From Comamonas resistens (GTDB lineage Bacteria; Pseudomonadota; Gammaproteobacteria; Burkholderiales; Burkholderiaceae_C), in contig NZ_CP125947.1 of assembly GCF_030064165.1 (NCBI RefSeq), positions 310,001 to 374,000 of the forward strand: a stretch of DNA of 64,000 bases. Reading direction: 5' to 3'. This document shows, piece after piece, positions 9,156 through 19,280 of this stretch (position 1 is the stretch's first letter; every line of letters begins with the position of its first letter). A program made the translations under genes and the position numbers. The notes beneath the pieces were generated by a model. The model worked only from the letters and a program-made list of their open reading frames with translations, had not been told where the DNA came from and made no database searches.

Positions 9156-9629
9156 ATGCCACGTCGTCGCGAAGTCCCCAAGCGTGAAATTCTGCCGGAT
9201 CCCAAGTTCGGCAACGTAGAGCTGTCCAAATTCATGAACGTGATCATGGAAGGCGGCAAGAAGGCAGTTGCCGAGCGCATCATTTATGGCGCTCTGGAAC
9301 TGATCGAAAAGAAGCACCCCGGCAAGGATCCTCTGGAAGCCTTCGTGGTTGCTATTAACAACGTCAAGCCCATGGTGGAAGTGAAGTCCCGCCGTGTGGG
9401 TGGCGCCAACTACCAAGTGCCCGTGGAAGTGCGTCCCGTCCGTCGTCTGGCTCTGGCCATGCGCTGGATCAAGGAAGCTTCGCGCAAGCGCGGTGAGAAG
9501 TCCATGGCTCAACGCCTGGCCAACGAACTGATGGAAGCCACCGAAGGCCGTGGCGGCGCTATGAAGCGCCGTGACGAAGTGCACCGCATGGCCGAAGCCA
9601 ACAAGGCATTCAGCCACTTCCGCTTCTAA
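9156..9629 (+). CDS. rpsG: 30S ribosomal protein S7
   Basis: The 157-residue protein starts [19 protein letters not shown] and matches S7 over its whole length. S7 nucleates assembly of the 30S head by binding the 3' major domain of 16S rRNA, and contacts mRNA and tRNA in the E site. The conserved basic segment [16 protein letters not shown] is present. A GATAGAGG ribosome-binding site precedes the ATG. It is the second gene of the str operon. Confidence 0.98.
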   Translation: MPRRREVPKREILPDPKFGNVELSKFMNVIMEGGKKAVAERIIYGALELIEKKHPGKDPLEAFVVAINNVKPMVEVKSRRVGGANYQVPVEVRPVRRLALAMRWIKEASRKRGEKSMAQRLANELMEATEGRGGAMKRRDEVHRMAEANKAFSHFRF

Positions 9630-9773
9630 TCGGAATCTCCTCAGGGATGCAGGGCCGCATGCAAAAAATTGCTGCGGCCTTGTCTCGATTCTGAGTGCCC
9701 CCATATAGAGCTGCTGCCCGGGTGTAACAAACGCTGCAGGCAGCACTCCCATACGATCAAGCAAGGATCCATC

Positions 9774-11882
9774 ATGGCTCGCAAGACCCCCATCGGCCGC
9801 TACCGCAACATCGGTATCTCGGCTCACATCGACGCAGGTAAGACCACCACGACCGAACGTATCCTGTTCTACACAGGCGTGACCCACAAGCTGGGTGAGG
9901 TGCACGACGGCGCTGCCACGACCGACTGGATGGAACAGGAACAAGAGCGCGGCATCACGATTACGTCTGCTGCCGTGACCTGCTTCTGGAAGGGTATGGA
10001 CCTGTCCTACCCCGAACACCGTTTCAACATCATCGATACCCCCGGCCACGTGGACTTCACGATTGAAGTGGAGCGTTCCATGCGCGTGCTGGACGGCGCT
10101 TGCATGGTGTACTGCGCTGTGGGTGGCGTACAGCCCCAGTCCGAAACCGTGTGGCGTCAGGCCAACAAGTACAAGGTGCCTCGTCTGGCCTTCGTGAACA
10201 AGATGGACCGTACCGGCGCCAACTTCTTCAAGGTCGTGGACCAGATCAAGACTCGCCTGAAGGGCAACCCCGTGCCTGTGGTGGTGCCAATCGGTGCCGA
10301 AGACAACTTCAAGGGTGTTGTGGACCTGCTGAAGATGAAGGCCATCCTGTGGGATGAAGCTTCTCAAGGCATGAAGTTCGATTACGCTGAAATCCCTGCC
10401 GATGTTCAGGAAACCGCTGAGAAGTGGCGCGAGAACATGGTGGAAGCTGCGGCTGAAGCCAGCGAAGACCTGATGAACAAGTACCTGGAAGAAGGTACTC
10501 TGTCCGAAGAGGACATCAAGAATGGTCTGCGTGCTCGTACCCTGGCTGTGGAAATTCAGCCCATGCTGTGCGGTACCGCCTTCAAGAACAAGGGTGTGCA
10601 GCGCATGCTGGACGCCGTGATCGACTATCTGCCTTCTCCTATCGACATTCCCGATGTGGAAGGCACCGATCCCGACGACGAAGAAAAGCGTCTGTCGCGC
10701 AAGGCTGATGACGAAGAGAAGTTCTCGGCCCTGGCTTTCAAGCTGATGACCGACCCCTTCGTGGGCCAGCTGACCTTCGTGCGCGTGTACTCTGGCGTTC
10801 TGTCCAAGGGCGACACCGTGCTGAACTCGGTCAAGGGCAAGAAGGAGCGTATCGGCCGTATCGTGCAGATGATGGCCAACGAGCGTATCGAAATCGAAGA
10901 ACTGCGCGCTGGCGACATCGCTGCTTGCGTGGGTCTGAAGGACGTGACCACCGGTGAAACCCTGTGCGATGTGGCTGCTCCCATCGTGCTGGAGCGCATG
11001 GTCTTCCCCGAGCCCGTGATTGCACAGGCTGTGGAACCCAAGTCCAAGGCCGACCAGGAAAAGATGGGCATCGCCCTGTCGCGTCTGGCTGCTGAAGATC
11101 CTTCCTTCCGCGTGCGCACCGACGAAGAATCGGGTCAGACCATCATCGCCGGTATGGGCGAGCTGCACCTGGAAATCATCGTTGACCGCATGAAGCGTGA
11201 ATTCAACGTGGAAGCCAACGTGGGCAAGCCTCAAGTGGCTTACCGCGAAACCGTGCGCAGCACTGTCAAGGATGTGGACGGCAAGTTCGTTCGTCAGTCC
11301 GGCGGTAAGGGTCAGTACGGTCACGTGGTGTTCACGCTGGAACCCCAGGAAGCCGGCAAGGGCTTCGAGTTCGTCGACGAAATCAAGGGTGGTGTGGTTC
11401 CTCGCGAATACATCCCTGCGGTGGAAAAGGGCGTGATCGAAGCTCTGACTTCTGGTGTGCTGGCTGGTTACCCCGTGGTGGACGTGAAGGTGCGTCTGAC
11501 CTTCGGTTCGTACCACGACGTGGACTCGTCCGAAATGGCGTTCAAGATGGCCGCTATCTTCGGTTTCAAGGAAGCTGCTCGCAAGGCCAACCCCGTCATC
11601 CTGGAGCCCATGATGGCTGTGGAAGTGGAAACGCCTGAAGACTACGCTGGTACCGTGATGGGTGACTTGTCTTCCCGCCGCGGCATGGTGCAGGGCATGG
11701 ACGACATGGTTGGTGGCGGCAAGGCCATCAAGGCTGAAGTGCCTCTGTCCGAAATGTTCGGCTACGCCACTCAGCTGCGTTCCATGACCCAAGGTCGTGC
11801 CAGCTACACCATGGAGTTCAAGCACTACTCTGAAGCTCCTCGCAATGTGGCTGAAGCCATCGTTGCTGCCCGCGCCAAGTAA
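9774..11882 (+). CDS. fusA: Elongation factor G
   Basis: The 702-residue translocation GTPase has the expected domains: a G domain with [10 protein letters not shown] (P-loop), DTPGHVDFT and NKMDR, followed by domains II to V ending in the EF-G C-terminus. It moves tRNA and mRNA through the ribosome after peptide bond formation and helps recycle ribosomes. The frame is open 105 bases further upstream, but the ATG at 9774 follows AAGGATCC at a suitable distance and starts the conserved [12 protein letters not shown], so it is taken as the start. A hairpin in the rpsG-fusA gap (9653-9679, GGCCGCA/TGCGGCC) may be a processing or regulatory structure. Confidence 0.98.
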   Translation: MARKTPIGRYRNIGISAHIDAGKTTTTERILFYTGVTHKLGEVHDGAATTDWMEQEQERGITITSAAVTCFWKGMDLSYPEHRFNIIDTPGHVDFTIEVERSMRVLDGACMVYCAVGGVQPQSETVWRQANKYKVPRLAFVNKMDRTGANFFKVVDQIKTRLKGNPVPVVVPIGAEDNFKGVVDLLKMKAILWDEASQGMKFDYAEIPADVQETAEKWRENMVEAAAEASEDLMNKYLEEGTLSEEDIKNGLRARTLAVEIQPMLCGTAFKNKGVQRMLDAVIDYLPSPIDIPDVEGTDPDDEEKRLSRKADDEEKFSALAFKLMTDPFVGQLTFVRVYSGVLSKGDTVLNSVKGKKERIGRIVQMMANERIEIEELRAGDIAACVGLKDVTTGETLCDVAAPIVLERMVFPEPVIAQAVEPKSKADQEKMGIALSRLAAEDPSFRVRTDEESGQTIIAGMGELHLEIIVDRMKREFNVEANVGKPQVAYRETVRSTVKDVDGKFVRQSGGKGQYGHVVFTLEPQEAGKGFEFVDEIKGGVVPREYIPAVEKGVIEALTSGVLAGYPVVDVKVRLTFGSYHDVDSSEMAFKMAAIFGFKEAARKANPVILEPMMAVEVETPEDYAGTVMGDLSSRRGMVQGMDDMVGGGKAIKAEVPLSEMFGYATQLRSMTQGRASYTMEFKHYSEAPRNVAEAIVAARAK

Positions 11883-11923
11883 TTAGCGCAGGTTTGACGA
11901 ATCGGTCATAATCCCCGGTTCTG

Positions 11924-11957
11924 ATCGCAACAGCTCCTTGTGAGCTGTTGCGATTTT
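11924..11957 (+). terminator. Strong hairpin between fusA and the first tuf
   Basis: ATCGCAACAGCTC (11924-11936) and GAGCTGTTGCGAT (11942-11954) form a perfect 13-bp stem around CTTGT, followed by a short T-run. It could terminate or attenuate transcription between fusA and tuf, giving tuf its own expression level. Confidence 0.65.
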
Positions 11958-12060
11958 GCCGGTCTGCGATCCCATGCCGTCCTGTTTCCTGTGCGGGGCG
12001 AATCAGCAATGAGGTGCAGACCTTAAACATCACACAGGTTTTTGCTCTTTCGGAGAAATC

Positions 12061-13251
12061 ATGGCAAAAGAAAAATTCGAACGTACCAAGCCCCACGTGA
12101 ACGTGGGCACCATCGGTCACGTTGACCACGGCAAGACCACCCTGACTGCTGCTATCGCCACCGTGCTGTCCAAGCACTTCGGCGGTGAAGCCAAGGACTA
12201 CTCGCAGATCGACAACGCGCCTGAAGAAAAGGCCCGTGGTATCACGATCAACACTTCGCACGTCGAGTACGAAACCGCTGCTCGTCACTACGCTCACGTG
12301 GACTGCCCCGGTCACGCTGACTATGTGAAGAACATGATTACCGGTGCTGCCCAGATGGACGGCGCTATCCTGGTTTGCTCCGCTGCTGACGGCCCCATGC
12401 CCCAGACTCGCGAGCACATCCTGCTGTCGCGCCAGGTGGGCGTGCCCTACATCATCGTGTTCCTGAACAAGGCCGACATGGTGGACGACGAAGAACTGCT
12501 GGAACTGGTCGAAATGGAAGTGCGCGAGCTGCTGTCCAAGTACGACTTCCCCGGTGATGACACTCCCATCATCCGCGGTTCCGCCAAGCTGGCTCTGGAA
12601 GGCGACCAATCCGACAAGGGTGAACCCGCTATCCTGCGCCTGGCCGAAGCTCTGGACACCTACATCCCCACTCCCGAGCGTGCTGTTGACGGCGCCTTCG
12701 TGATGCCTGTGGAAGACGTGTTCTCCATCTCCGGTCGTGGTACCGTGGTGACCGGCCGTATCGAGCGCGGCATCATCAAGGTTGGCGAAGAAATCGAAAT
12801 CGTCGGTATCAAGGACACCGTCAAGACCACCGTGACCGGCGTGGAAATGTTCCGCAAGCTGCTGGACCAAGGTCAAGCTGGTGACAACGTGGGTCTGCTG
12901 CTGCGCGGCACCAAGCGTGAAGACGTGGAACGCGGCCAAGTGCTGTGCAAGCCCGGCTCCATCAAGCCCCACACCCACTTCACCGCTGAGGTGTATGTGC
13001 TGTCGAAGGACGAAGGCGGTCGCCACACTCCTTTCTTCAACAACTACCGTCCTCAGTTCTACTTCCGTACGACCGACGTGACCGGCTCCATCGAGCTGCC
13101 CGAAGGTAAGGAAATGGTGATGCCTGGCGATAACGTGTCGATCACCGTGAAGCTGATCGCTCCTATCGCTATGGAAGAAGGTCTGCGTTTCGCTATCCGC
13201 GAAGGTGGTCGTACTGTTGGTGCCGGTGTGGTTGCCAAGATCATTGCCTAA
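12061..13251 (+). CDS. tufA: Elongation factor Tu (first copy)
   Basis: The 396-residue GTPase delivers aminoacyl-tRNA to the ribosomal A site. The G motifs [16 protein letters not shown] and NKAD are intact, followed by domains II and III. The protein appears identical, residue for residue, to the second copy at 51429-52619, while the DNA differs at roughly a dozen synonymous sites. That pattern fits gene conversion between the two copies. A GGAGAAATC ribosome-binding site precedes the ATG. The gene closes the str operon and is followed 25 bases later by rpsJ. Confidence 0.98.
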   Translation: MAKEKFERTKPHVNVGTIGHVDHGKTTLTAAIATVLSKHFGGEAKDYSQIDNAPEEKARGITINTSHVEYETAARHYAHVDCPGHADYVKNMITGAAQMDGAILVCSAADGPMPQTREHILLSRQVGVPYIIVFLNKADMVDDEELLELVEMEVRELLSKYDFPGDDTPIIRGSAKLALEGDQSDKGEPAILRLAEALDTYIPTPERAVDGAFVMPVEDVFSISGRGTVVTGRIERGIIKVGEEIEIVGIKDTVKTTVTGVEMFRKLLDQGQAGDNVGLLLRGTKREDVERGQVLCKPGSIKPHTHFTAEVYVLSKDEGGRHTPFFNNYRPQFYFRTTDVTGSIELPEGKEMVMPGDNVSITVKLIAPIAMEEGLRFAIREGGRTVGAGVVAKIIA

Positions 13252-13276
13252 TTCTTAGAAAAGCTAGGAATTAACA

Positions 13277-13588
13277 ATGTCTAAGCAAAAGATCCGTATC
13301 CGCCTGAAGGCGTTCGACTACAAGCTGATCGACCAGTCTGCAGCCGAAATCGTTGACACCGCCAAGCGCACCGGCGCGATTGTCAAGGGTCCTGTGCCCC
13401 TGCCAACACGCATGAAGCGTTTCGACATCCTGCGTTCGCCTCACGTCAACAAGACCAGCCGCGACCAGTTCGAAATCCGCACTCACCAGCGTCTGATGGA
13501 CATCGTTGACCCCACCGACAAGACGGTTGACGCTCTGATGAAGCTGGACCTGCCCGCAGGTGTGGACGTCGAAATCAAACTGCAATAA
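13277..13588 (+). CDS. rpsJ: 30S ribosomal protein S10
   Basis: The 103-residue protein is a complete S10 (the transcription partner NusE), which both sits in the 30S head and forms the NusB-S10 complex of antitermination on rRNA operons. It starts 25 bases after tuf with a TAGGAA site. In the usual order it opens the S10 operon. Here a terminator-like hairpin begins 9 bases after its stop, and the next ribosomal gene lies 212 bases away, so it seems grouped with the str operon rather than with rplC. Confidence 0.97.
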   Translation: MSKQKIRIRLKAFDYKLIDQSAAEIVDTAKRTGAIVKGPVPLPTRMKRFDILRSPHVNKTSRDQFEIRTHQRLMDIVDPTDKTVDALMKLDLPAGVDVEIKLQ

Positions 13589-13597
13589 GAGTTTTGG

Positions 13598-13629
13598 AAA
13601 CCCTCCGAGGTACATCCTTGGGGGTTTTT
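13598..13629 (+). terminator. Hairpin 1 in the rpsJ-rplC gap, probable terminator
   Basis: AAACCCTCCGAGG pairs, with one bulge, with CCTTGGGGGTTT and is followed by a run of T. It starts 9 bases after the rpsJ stop codon. Confidence 0.65.
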
Positions 13630-13640
13630 GAGGGTCTTTA

Positions 13641-13679
13641 TTTAACGCGAACTTGCTTGAAAAAGCAGTTCGCGTTAAA
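13641..13679 (+). promoter_or_regulatory. Hairpin 2 in the rpsJ-rplC gap
   Basis: TTTAACGCGAAC (13641-13652) and GTTCGCGTTAAA (13668-13679) are perfect 12-base arms, and TTGCTT/AAGCA extend the stem inside them. There is no following T-run. It may be part of a ribosomal-protein leader, for example a site for L4 control of the rplC operon; this is inference from position. Confidence 0.5.
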
Positions 13680-13687
13680 CTTTGGGG

Positions 13688-13713
13688 CTTCGCTTTTGAT
13701 GCGAAGTTTTATT
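13688..13713 (+). terminator. Hairpin 3 in the rpsJ-rplC gap, terminator or attenuator
   Basis: CTTCGC and GCGAAG flank a TTTTGAT loop and are followed by TTTTATT. A very similar but longer hairpin (GCTTCGCAT/ATGCGAAGC with six T) lies between nusG and rplK at 53785-53819. Confidence 0.55.
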
Positions 13714-13800
13714 AACCTTCTTTTGTGTGCTAGGCCTGAAGGCTGAGGCGCAACGCTGGGCCAATTGCAGTTTCAGCGGCAAAAGTTTTGGAGCAAACAA

Positions 13801-14475
13801 ATGAGTCTGAGCAACTCCCTGGGGTTGCTGGGTCGCAAGGTGGGCATGATGCGTCTGTTCACTGATGATGGGGACGCAGTGCCTGTCACAGTGGTGGATG
13901 TTTCTAACAACCGCGTGACTCAGGTCAAAACCCAAGAGAACGATGGCTATGTGGCCCTGCAGGTCACTTTCGGTGCACGCAAGGCTTCTCGCGTGACCAA
14001 GCCTCAAGCTGGCCACCTCGCCAAGGCGGGTGTTGAAGCCGGTGAAGTGACCCGTGAATTCCGCGTGACTGATGAAACCGCTGGCAAGTACGCCGCTGGT
14101 GCTGTTCTGCCTGTGGCTGAACTGTTCAGCGTTGGCCAGAAGGTGGACGTGCAAGGCACTTCCATCGGTAAGGGTTACGCCGGCACGATCAAGCGTCACA
14201 ACTTCTCGTCGCAGCGCGCTTCGCACGGTAACAGCCGTTCGCACAATGTCCCCGGCTCGATCGGTATGGCACAGGACCCCGGTCGTGTGTTCCCCGGCAA
14301 GCGTATGACCGGCCACATGGGCGACGAAACCGTCACTACTCAAAACCTCGACGTGGTTCGTATCGACGAAGCACGCCAACTGCTGTTGATCAAGGGTGCT
14401 ATTCCTGGCGCCAAGGGTGGCTTCGTTTCCGTGCGCCCCGCGATCAAGGCTAAAGCTTCCAAAGGAGCGAACTAA
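13801..14475 (+). CDS. rplC: 50S ribosomal protein L3
   Basis: The 224-residue protein is full-length L3, an early 23S rRNA binder whose internal loop reaches toward the peptidyl-transferase centre. The loop motif [18 protein letters not shown] is intact, including the Gln that the methyltransferase PrmB modifies in E. coli. The frame is open 36 bases upstream, but the ATG at 13801 follows a GGAGCAAACAA spacing and starts [13 protein letters not shown]. It opens a ten-gene run to rpsQ, preceded by a structured 212-base gap. The stop codon overlaps the rplD start by one base. Confidence 0.97.
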   Translation: MSLSNSLGLLGRKVGMMRLFTDDGDAVPVTVVDVSNNRVTQVKTQENDGYVALQVTFGARKASRVTKPQAGHLAKAGVEAGEVTREFRVTDETAGKYAAGAVLPVAELFSVGQKVDVQGTSIGKGYAGTIKRHNFSSQRASHGNSRSHNVPGSIGMAQDPGRVFPGKRMTGHMGDETVTTQNLDVVRIDEARQLLLIKGAIPGAKGGFVSVRPAIKAKASKGAN

Positions 14476-15098
14476 TGCAGCTCGAACTCCTGAATGAACA
14501 AGGCCAGGCTGCTTCCAAGGTGGAAGCTCCCGAGACTGTGTTCGGTCGTGAATTCAACGAAGATCTGGTCCACCAGCTGGTGACTGCCTACCGTGCCAAC
14601 GCACGTCAAGGCACTCGCGCTCAGAAGGACCGTGAACAAGTGCGTCACACCACTGCCAAGCCTTTCAAGCAAAAGGGTACAGGCCGTGCACGTGCTGGTA
14701 TGTCCTCCTCGCCTCTGTGGCGTGGCGGCGGTCGCATCTTCCCTAACCTGCCCGAAGAAAACTTCTCGCAGAAGATCAACAAGAAGATGTACCGCGCCGG
14801 TATGGCTTCCATCCTGTCTCAGCTGGCCCGCGAAGGCCGTCTGGCAGTTGTGGAATCCCTGACGCTGGATACCCCCAAGACCAAGGTGCTGGCAGACAAG
14901 TTCAAGGCTATGAACGTGTCTTCGTCGGTGATGGTGATCGCTGAAGAAATCGACGAGAACCTGTACCTGGCATCCCGCAATCTGAAGAACGTGTTCGTGG
15001 TTGAGCCGCGCTATGCAGACCCCGTGTCGCTGGTGCACTACAAGAAAGTGCTCGTCACCAAGGGTGCGATCGACAAACTCAAGGAGATGTTCGCATGA
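14475..15098 (+). CDS. rplD: 50S ribosomal protein L4
   Basis: The 207-residue protein is L4, whose extended loop lines the peptide exit tunnel. The loop signature [11 protein letters not shown] is present. In E. coli, L4 also represses the S10 operon by acting on its leader. If that control exists here, the leader would have to be the structured rpsJ-rplC gap rather than a region ahead of rpsJ. The start overlaps the rplC stop (TAATG) and its stop overlaps the rplW start (ATGA), so translation is coupled on both sides. Confidence 0.97.
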   Translation: MQLELLNEQGQAASKVEAPETVFGREFNEDLVHQLVTAYRANARQGTRAQKDREQVRHTTAKPFKQKGTGRARAGMSSSPLWRGGGRIFPNLPEENFSQKINKKMYRAGMASILSQLAREGRLAVVESLTLDTPKTKVLADKFKAMNVSSSVMVIAEEIDENLYLASRNLKNVFVVEPRYADPVSLVHYKKVLVTKGAIDKLKEMFA

Positions 15099-15409
15099 GC
15101 ACTACCAAGTTTGACGAAGGTCGTCTGATGCAAGTGCTGGTCGCTCCCATCGTGTCCGAAAAGGCCACTCTGGTTGCTGAAAAGTCCAATGCTGTGACAT
15201 TCAAGGTGCTGCAGAACGCTACCAAGCCCGAAATCAAGGCCGCTGTGGAATTGATGTTCAAGGTTGAAGTGGCTGGCGTGTCTGTGGTGAACACCAAGGG
15301 CAAGACCAAGCGCTTTGGCAAGACCGTGGGCCGTCGCGACAACGTTCGCAAGGCATACGTGATGCTCAAGCCTGGTCAAGAGCTGAACCTGTCCGGGGAG
15401 GCTGCGTAA
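15095..15409 (+). CDS. rplW: 50S ribosomal protein L23
   Basis: The 104-residue protein is L23, located at the exit of the peptide tunnel where trigger factor and SRP dock. It begins with a typical region ([20 protein letters not shown]) and contains the [16 protein letters not shown] segment seen in bacterial L23. Its ATG overlaps the rplD stop by four bases, and rplB follows its stop after two bases, so it is embedded in a tightly packed operon. Confidence 0.97.
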   Translation: MSTTKFDEGRLMQVLVAPIVSEKATLVAEKSNAVTFKVLQNATKPEIKAAVELMFKVEVAGVSVVNTKGKTKRFGKTVGRRDNVRKAYVMLKPGQELNLSGEAA

Positions 15410-15411
15410 TC

Positions 15412-16236
15412 ATGGCTGTTATCAAGCTCAAACCTACGACCCCCGGCCAACGCGGCGCGGTGAAGGTTACTCGCGACCACCTGCACAAGGGTGAGGGCTT
15501 TGCCCCCCTGCTGGAAGCTCAATTCCAGAAGGCCGGTCGTAATAACAACGGTCACATCACGACTCGCCACAAGGGCGGTGGTCACAAGCACCACTACCGT
15601 GTGGTGGACTTCAAGCGCAACAAGGACGGTATCCCCGCCAAGGTTGAGCGCATTGAATACGACCCCAACCGTACTGCTCACATCGCTCTGGTGTGCTATG
15701 CAGACGGCGAGCGTCGCTACGTCATTGCTCCTCGCAACCTGGAAGTGGGCGCCACCATCATCAGCGGCTCCGAAGCTCCTATCCGCGTGGGCAACACCCT
15801 GCCTATCCGCAACATCCCCGTGGGCTCGACCATCCACTGCATCGAACTGAAGATCGGTGCCGGTGCTCAGATCGCTCGCTCGGCTGGTACCTCCGCCACT
15901 CTGCTGGCTCGCGAAGGCATCTACGCTCAAGTGCGTATGCGTTCGGGCGAAGTCCGCAAGGTGCACATCGAGTGCCGCGCCACCATCGGTGAAGTTGCCA
16001 ACGAAGAACACAGCCTGCGCCGTCTGGGCAAGGCCGGTGTGAAGCGTTGGATGGGTATTCGTCCTACCGTCCGCGGTACGGTCATGAACCCTGTCGACCA
16101 CCCGCACGGTGGTGGTGAAGGTAAGACCGGTGAAGGCCGTCACCCAGTTGACCCATGGGGCAATCTGACGAAGGGCTACCGCACCCGTAACAACAAGCGC
16201 ACACAGACCATGATCGTGTCGCGCCGTAAGAAGTAA
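15412..16236 (+). CDS. rplB: 50S ribosomal protein L2
   Basis: The 274-residue protein is a full-length L2, one of the most conserved ribosomal proteins. It is required for subunit association and peptidyl-transferase activity. The C-terminal signature [20 protein letters not shown], with the functionally important histidine, is intact, and the N-terminal part contains [20 protein letters not shown]. It lies two bases after rplW and ten before rpsS. Confidence 0.98.
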   Translation: MAVIKLKPTTPGQRGAVKVTRDHLHKGEGFAPLLEAQFQKAGRNNNGHITTRHKGGGHKHHYRVVDFKRNKDGIPAKVERIEYDPNRTAHIALVCYADGERRYVIAPRNLEVGATIISGSEAPIRVGNTLPIRNIPVGSTIHCIELKIGAGAQIARSAGTSATLLAREGIYAQVRMRSGEVRKVHIECRATIGEVANEEHSLRRLGKAGVKRWMGIRPTVRGTVMNPVDHPHGGGEGKTGEGRHPVDPWGNLTKGYRTRNNKRTQTMIVSRRKK

Positions 16237-16246
16237 GGGGTAGCAA

Positions 16247-16522
16247 ATGACTCGTTCTCTTAAAAAGGGTCCGTTTGTTGACCATCACTTGCTGGCCAAG
16301 GTCGAAAAGGCCGTTGCCACCAAGGATAAGAAGCCAGTGAAGACCTGGTCGCGTCGCTCCATGGTTCTGCCCGAGTTCATCGGTCTGACCATCGCCGTGC
16401 ACAACGGCAAGCAACACGTGCCGGTTTATGTGACTGACCAGATGGTCGGCCACAAGCTGGGTGAATTCGCGCTGACTCGTACCTTCAAGGGTCACCCTGC
16501 GGACAAGAAAGCCAAGAAGTAA
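16247..16522 (+). CDS. rpsS: 30S ribosomal protein S19
   Basis: The 91-residue protein matches S19, a 30S head protein that works with S13 near the A-site tRNA. It begins [19 protein letters not shown], and [20 protein letters not shown] is the conserved C-terminal block. A GGGGTAGCAA ribosome-binding region precedes the ATG. It sits between rplB and rplV with ten-base gaps on each side. Confidence 0.97.
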   Translation: MTRSLKKGPFVDHHLLAKVEKAVATKDKKPVKTWSRRSMVLPEFIGLTIAVHNGKQHVPVYVTDQMVGHKLGEFALTRTFKGHPADKKAKK

Positions 16523-16532
16523 GGAATAGAAC

Positions 16533-16865
16533 ATGTCTGAAACACGTGCTGTTCTCCGTGGCGTCCGCCTGTCTGTTGACAAGGGTCGCCTGGTCGCGGA
16601 TCTGATCCGCGGCAAGAAGGTGGATCAAGCTCTGAACATTCTCCAGTTCACGCAGAAAAAAGCTGCCGTGATCGTGAAGAAGGTTCTGGAATCCGCTATC
16701 GCCAACGCTGAGCACAATGACGGCGCCGATATCGACGAACTGAAGGTCAAGACCATCTACGTCGAACAAGGCACCACGCTCAAGCGTTTCACTGCTCGCG
16801 CCAAGGGCCGTGGTAACCGCATCAGCAAGCCTACCTGCCACATCTACGTGACAGTGGGTAACTGA
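16533..16865 (+). CDS. rplV: 50S ribosomal protein L22
   Basis: The 110-residue protein is L22, which lines the exit tunnel with its long beta hairpin. That hairpin, [20 protein letters not shown] (about 83-102), is intact and shows none of the deletions that give macrolide resistance in other species. A GGAATAG site precedes the ATG. It is followed after 16 bases by rpsC. Confidence 0.97.
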   Translation: MSETRAVLRGVRLSVDKGRLVADLIRGKKVDQALNILQFTQKKAAVIVKKVLESAIANAEHNDGADIDELKVKTIYVEQGTTLKRFTARAKGRGNRISKPTCHIYVTVGN

Positions 16866-16881
16866 GGCCTTAAGGAAGAAT

Positions 16882-17742
16882 ATGGGACAGAAAATCCATC
16901 CTACCGGCTTCCGTCTGGCGGTGAGCCGCAACTGGGCAAGCCGCTGGTACGCTAGCAACCGTGACTTCGCCGGCATGCTGGCCGAAGACATCAAGGTGCG
17001 TGAGTACCTGAAGGCCAAGCTGAAGAACGCTGCCGTGGCTCGCGTTCTGATCGAGCGTCCTGCCAAGAACGCCCGCATCACCATCTTCTCGGCTCGTCCG
17101 GGCGTGGTGATCGGCAAGAAGGGTGAAGACATCGAGGCGCTGAAGAAGGAACTCGCTACCCGTCTGGGCGTGCCTGTCGCAGTGAACATCGAAGAAGTGC
17201 GCAAGCCTGAAATCGATGCCAAGCTGATCGCTGACTCCATCTGCCAGCAGCTGGAAAAGCGCATCATGTTCCGCCGCGCCATGAAGCGTGCCATGCAGAA
17301 CGCCATGCGTCTGGGTGCTCAAGGCATCAAGATCATGTCGTCCGGTCGTCTGAACGGTATCGAAATCGCTCGTACCGAGTGGTACCGTGAAGGCCGCGTG
17401 CCTCTTCACACTCTGCGTGCTGACATCGACTATGGCTTCTCCGAAGCCAAGACGACTTACGGCATCATCGGCGTGAAGGTCTGGGTCTACAAGGGTGATA
17501 CCTTGGGCCGCAACGACCTGCCCGCCGTGGAAACGCCCCGTCCTGACGACGAGCGTCGTCCTCGTGGTCCCCGTCGCGACGGTCGTCGTGATGGCGCTGG
17601 CCGCGGTGGTCGCCGTCCCGCTGGTACCAATGCCGCTCCTGCCGATGGCAGCGACAAGCCTGCTGGCGCTGGTGCTGATTCCGTTAAGCGCGTTCGTAAG
17701 GCTGACGCGCCCGCTACAGCAGCGGACGGTAAAGGAGAATAA
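16882..17742 (+). CDS. rpsC: 30S ribosomal protein S3 with long basic C-terminal extension
   Basis: The first 215 or so residues are ordinary S3, including the KH domain with [11 protein letters not shown]3 forms part of the mRNA entry tunnel of the 30S subunit and contributes to helicase activity. At 286 residues it is about 50 longer than E. coli S3 (233). The extra tail from about residue 220 is rich in Arg, Gly, Pro and Ala (for example [19 protein letters not shown]). Such tails occur in other Burkholderiales S3 proteins, to my recollection. The tail is probably disordered and could bind mRNA or rRNA. A GGAAG site precedes the ATG, and rplP starts two bases after the stop. Confidence 0.96.
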   Translation: MGQKIHPTGFRLAVSRNWASRWYASNRDFAGMLAEDIKVREYLKAKLKNAAVARVLIERPAKNARITIFSARPGVVIGKKGEDIEALKKELATRLGVPVAVNIEEVRKPEIDAKLIADSICQQLEKRIMFRRAMKRAMQNAMRLGAQGIKIMSSGRLNGIEIARTEWYREGRVPLHTLRADIDYGFSEAKTTYGIIGVKVWVYKGDTLGRNDLPAVETPRPDDERRPRGPRRDGRRDGAGRGGRRPAGTNAAPADGSDKPAGAGADSVKRVRKADAPATAADGKGE

Positions 17743-17744
17743 AC

Positions 17745-18161
17745 ATGCTGCAACCTGCACGCCGCAAGTTCCGTAAGGAGCAAAAAGGCCGCAACACCGG
17801 CATCGCTACCCGTGGCAACTCCGTTGCTTTCGGCGATTTCGGTTTGAAGTCTACTGACCGTGGTCGTCTGACCGCACGCCAGATCGAAGCTGCACGTCGT
17901 GCAATTTCCCGTCACGTCAAGCGTGGTGGTCGTATCTGGATCCGCGTGTTCCCGGACAAGCCCATCTCTACCAAGCCCGCCGAAGTGCGTATGGGTAACG
18001 GTAAGGGCAACCCCGAGTACTACGTGGCCGAAATCCAGCCCGGCAAGGTGATCTACGAAATCGTGGGTGTGCCTGAAGAGCTGGCCCGTGAAGCGTTCCG
18101 CCTGGCTGCTGCGAAGCTGCCTCTGCGCACGACCTTCGTGTCCCGTCACATTGGTGCTTAA
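17745..18161 (+). CDS. rplP: 50S ribosomal protein L16
   Basis: The 138-residue protein is L16, which helps position the A-site tRNA in the 50S subunit. The N-terminus [17 protein letters not shown] and the central basic block [20 protein letters not shown] are typical, and the arginine region hydroxylated in E. coli is present. An AAAGGAGAATAA site overlaps the rpsC stop, so translation is coupled. rpmC follows after ten bases. Confidence 0.97.
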   Translation: MLQPARRKFRKEQKGRNTGIATRGNSVAFGDFGLKSTDRGRLTARQIEAARRAISRHVKRGGRIWIRVFPDKPISTKPAEVRMGNGKGNPEYYVAEIQPGKVIYEIVGVPEELAREAFRLAAAKLPLRTTFVSRHIGA

Positions 18162-18171
18162 GGAGATCAAC

Positions 18172-18369
18172 ATGACGAAATCTGCTGAACTCCGCCAAAA
18201 AGACGTGGCTGGTCTGGAAGCTGAAGTGAAGTCCCTGCAAAAGGCTCACTTCGGTCTGCGCATGCAAAAGGCCACGCAACAACTGGGCAACACTGCGACC
18301 CTCAAGGCCACGCGCCGCGACATCGCTCGTGCCAAGACCATCCTTGCTGAAAAGCAAGCCGCCAAGTAA
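18172..18369 (+). CDS. rpmC: 50S ribosomal protein L29
   Basis: The 65-residue two-helix protein is L29, located near the peptide exit and the SRP docking site. The ATG at 18172 follows AAGGAGATCAAC, a textbook spacing, so the longer open frame that runs back into rplP is not used. The conserved [17 protein letters not shown] segment is present. It is followed nine bases later by rpsQ. Confidence 0.95.
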   Translation: MTKSAELRQKDVAGLEAEVKSLQKAHFGLRMQKATQQLGNTATLKATRRDIARAKTILAEKQAAK

Positions 18370-18378
18370 GGAGCCGAC

Positions 18379-18648
18379 ATGACGGAAGCTAAAACATCCC
18401 TCAAGCGCACCTTGATTGGCAAGGTGGTCAGCGACAAGCGTGCCAAGACCGTGACCGTTCTGGTGGAACGCCGCGTCAAGCACCCCATCTACGACAAGAT
18501 CATGATCAAGTCGAGCAAGTACCACGCTCACGACGAGCAAGGTGAGTACAAGCTGGGTGACGTGGTTGAAATCACCGAGAGCCGTCCTCTCTCCAAGACC
18601 AAGAACTGGGTTGCTACCCGCTTGGTGCAAAAGGCTGCTCTGGTGTAA
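18379..18648 (+). CDS. rpsQ: 30S ribosomal protein S17
   Basis: The 89-residue OB-fold protein is S17, an early 16S rRNA binder. It has the typical [20 protein letters not shown] start and a [19 protein letters not shown] block. It is the last gene of this ribosomal run: a strong terminator follows 32 bases after its stop, and the next gene is a peroxiredoxin. In E. coli rpsQ is followed closely by rplN of the spc operon, so the cluster is split here. Confidence 0.96.
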   Translation: MTEAKTSLKRTLIGKVVSDKRAKTVTVLVERRVKHPIYDKIMIKSSKYHAHDEQGEYKLGDVVEITESRPLSKTKNWVATRLVQKAALV

Positions 18649-18680
18649 GCCTAACTGGCACCACCGGCTGCAACGCCTCT

Positions 18681-18713
18681 AAAAACGACCCACAATGCGT
18701 GGGTCGTTTTTTT
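18681..18713 (+). terminator. Intrinsic terminator of the rplC-rpsQ operon
   Basis: ACGACCCAC and GTGGGTCGT form a perfect 9-bp stem around AATGC, followed by seven T. It is flanked by five A on the 5' side. Confidence 0.9.
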
Positions 18714-18765
18714 ATTTGGGCCGTCAATTCCGGTGGCCCATGCTGATGCAACCAAGGAGAAATTC

Positions 18766-19272
18766 ATGATCAAAGTTGGAGACACACTGCCCACCGTCAC
18801 ACTGACCGAGTATGTGGAAGTGGAAGGTAACGGCTGCAGCATCGGCCCCAACCCCGTCAAGCTGCCTGAAGCCCTGGCCGGCAAGACCATTGCCCTGTTT
18901 GCCGTGCCCGGCGCTTTCACACCCACCTGCTCCGAAAAGCACCTGCCTGGCTACGTGGCTCAGGCCGATGCGCTCAAGGCTGCGGGCGTGGATGAAATCT
19001 GGTGCCTGGCGGTGAATGACGCCTTTGTGATGGGCGCCTGGGGCCGTGACCAGAAGGTTGGCGGCAAGGTGCGCATGATTGCCGACGGCGATGCCGCATT
19101 TGCCAAGGCGACCGGCCTGACGCTGGACCTTAACGGCAAGGGCCTGGGTCTGCGCGCCAACCGCTTCTCCATGCTGGTCAAGGACGGCAAGGTTGCCACG
19201 CTGAACGTGGAAGGCCCGGGCAAGTTCGAAGTCAGCGGCGCCGACACCCTGCTGGCCCAGGCCAAGGCCTGA
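18766..19272 (+). CDS. Peroxiredoxin (Prx5-like, AhpC/TSA superfamily)
   Basis: The 168-residue protein reduces hydroperoxides with a reactive cysteine, Cys55, in PGAFTPTCSEKHLPGY. The Thr three residues before it and an Arg in RFSMLV near residue 136 complete the active site. Length and motifs match the atypical two-cysteine Prx5 group; the partner cysteine could be Cys80 (EIWCLAVND), but this is not certain. The frame is open 33 bases upstream, but the ATG at 18766 follows AAGGAGAAATTC. It has its own unit between the rpsQ terminator and a family B repeat plus a shared terminator. Confidence 0.9.
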   Translation: MIKVGDTLPTVTLTEYVEVEGNGCSIGPNPVKLPEALAGKTIALFAVPGAFTPTCSEKHLPGYVAQADALKAAGVDEIWCLAVNDAFVMGAWGRDQKVGGKVRMIADGDAAFAKATGLTLDLNGKGLGLRANRFSMLVKDGKVATLNVEGPGKFEVSGADTLLAQAKA

Positions 19273-19280
19273 TCAAATGC

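Noticed and set aside
8982..11825. Very long open frame antisense to rpsG-fusA (947 codons)
   Set aside because: It mirrors the codon bias of fusA; its protein is His/Val/Gln-rich without family features. Similar antisense frames lie across the atp, tuf and rpoB/rpoC genes.
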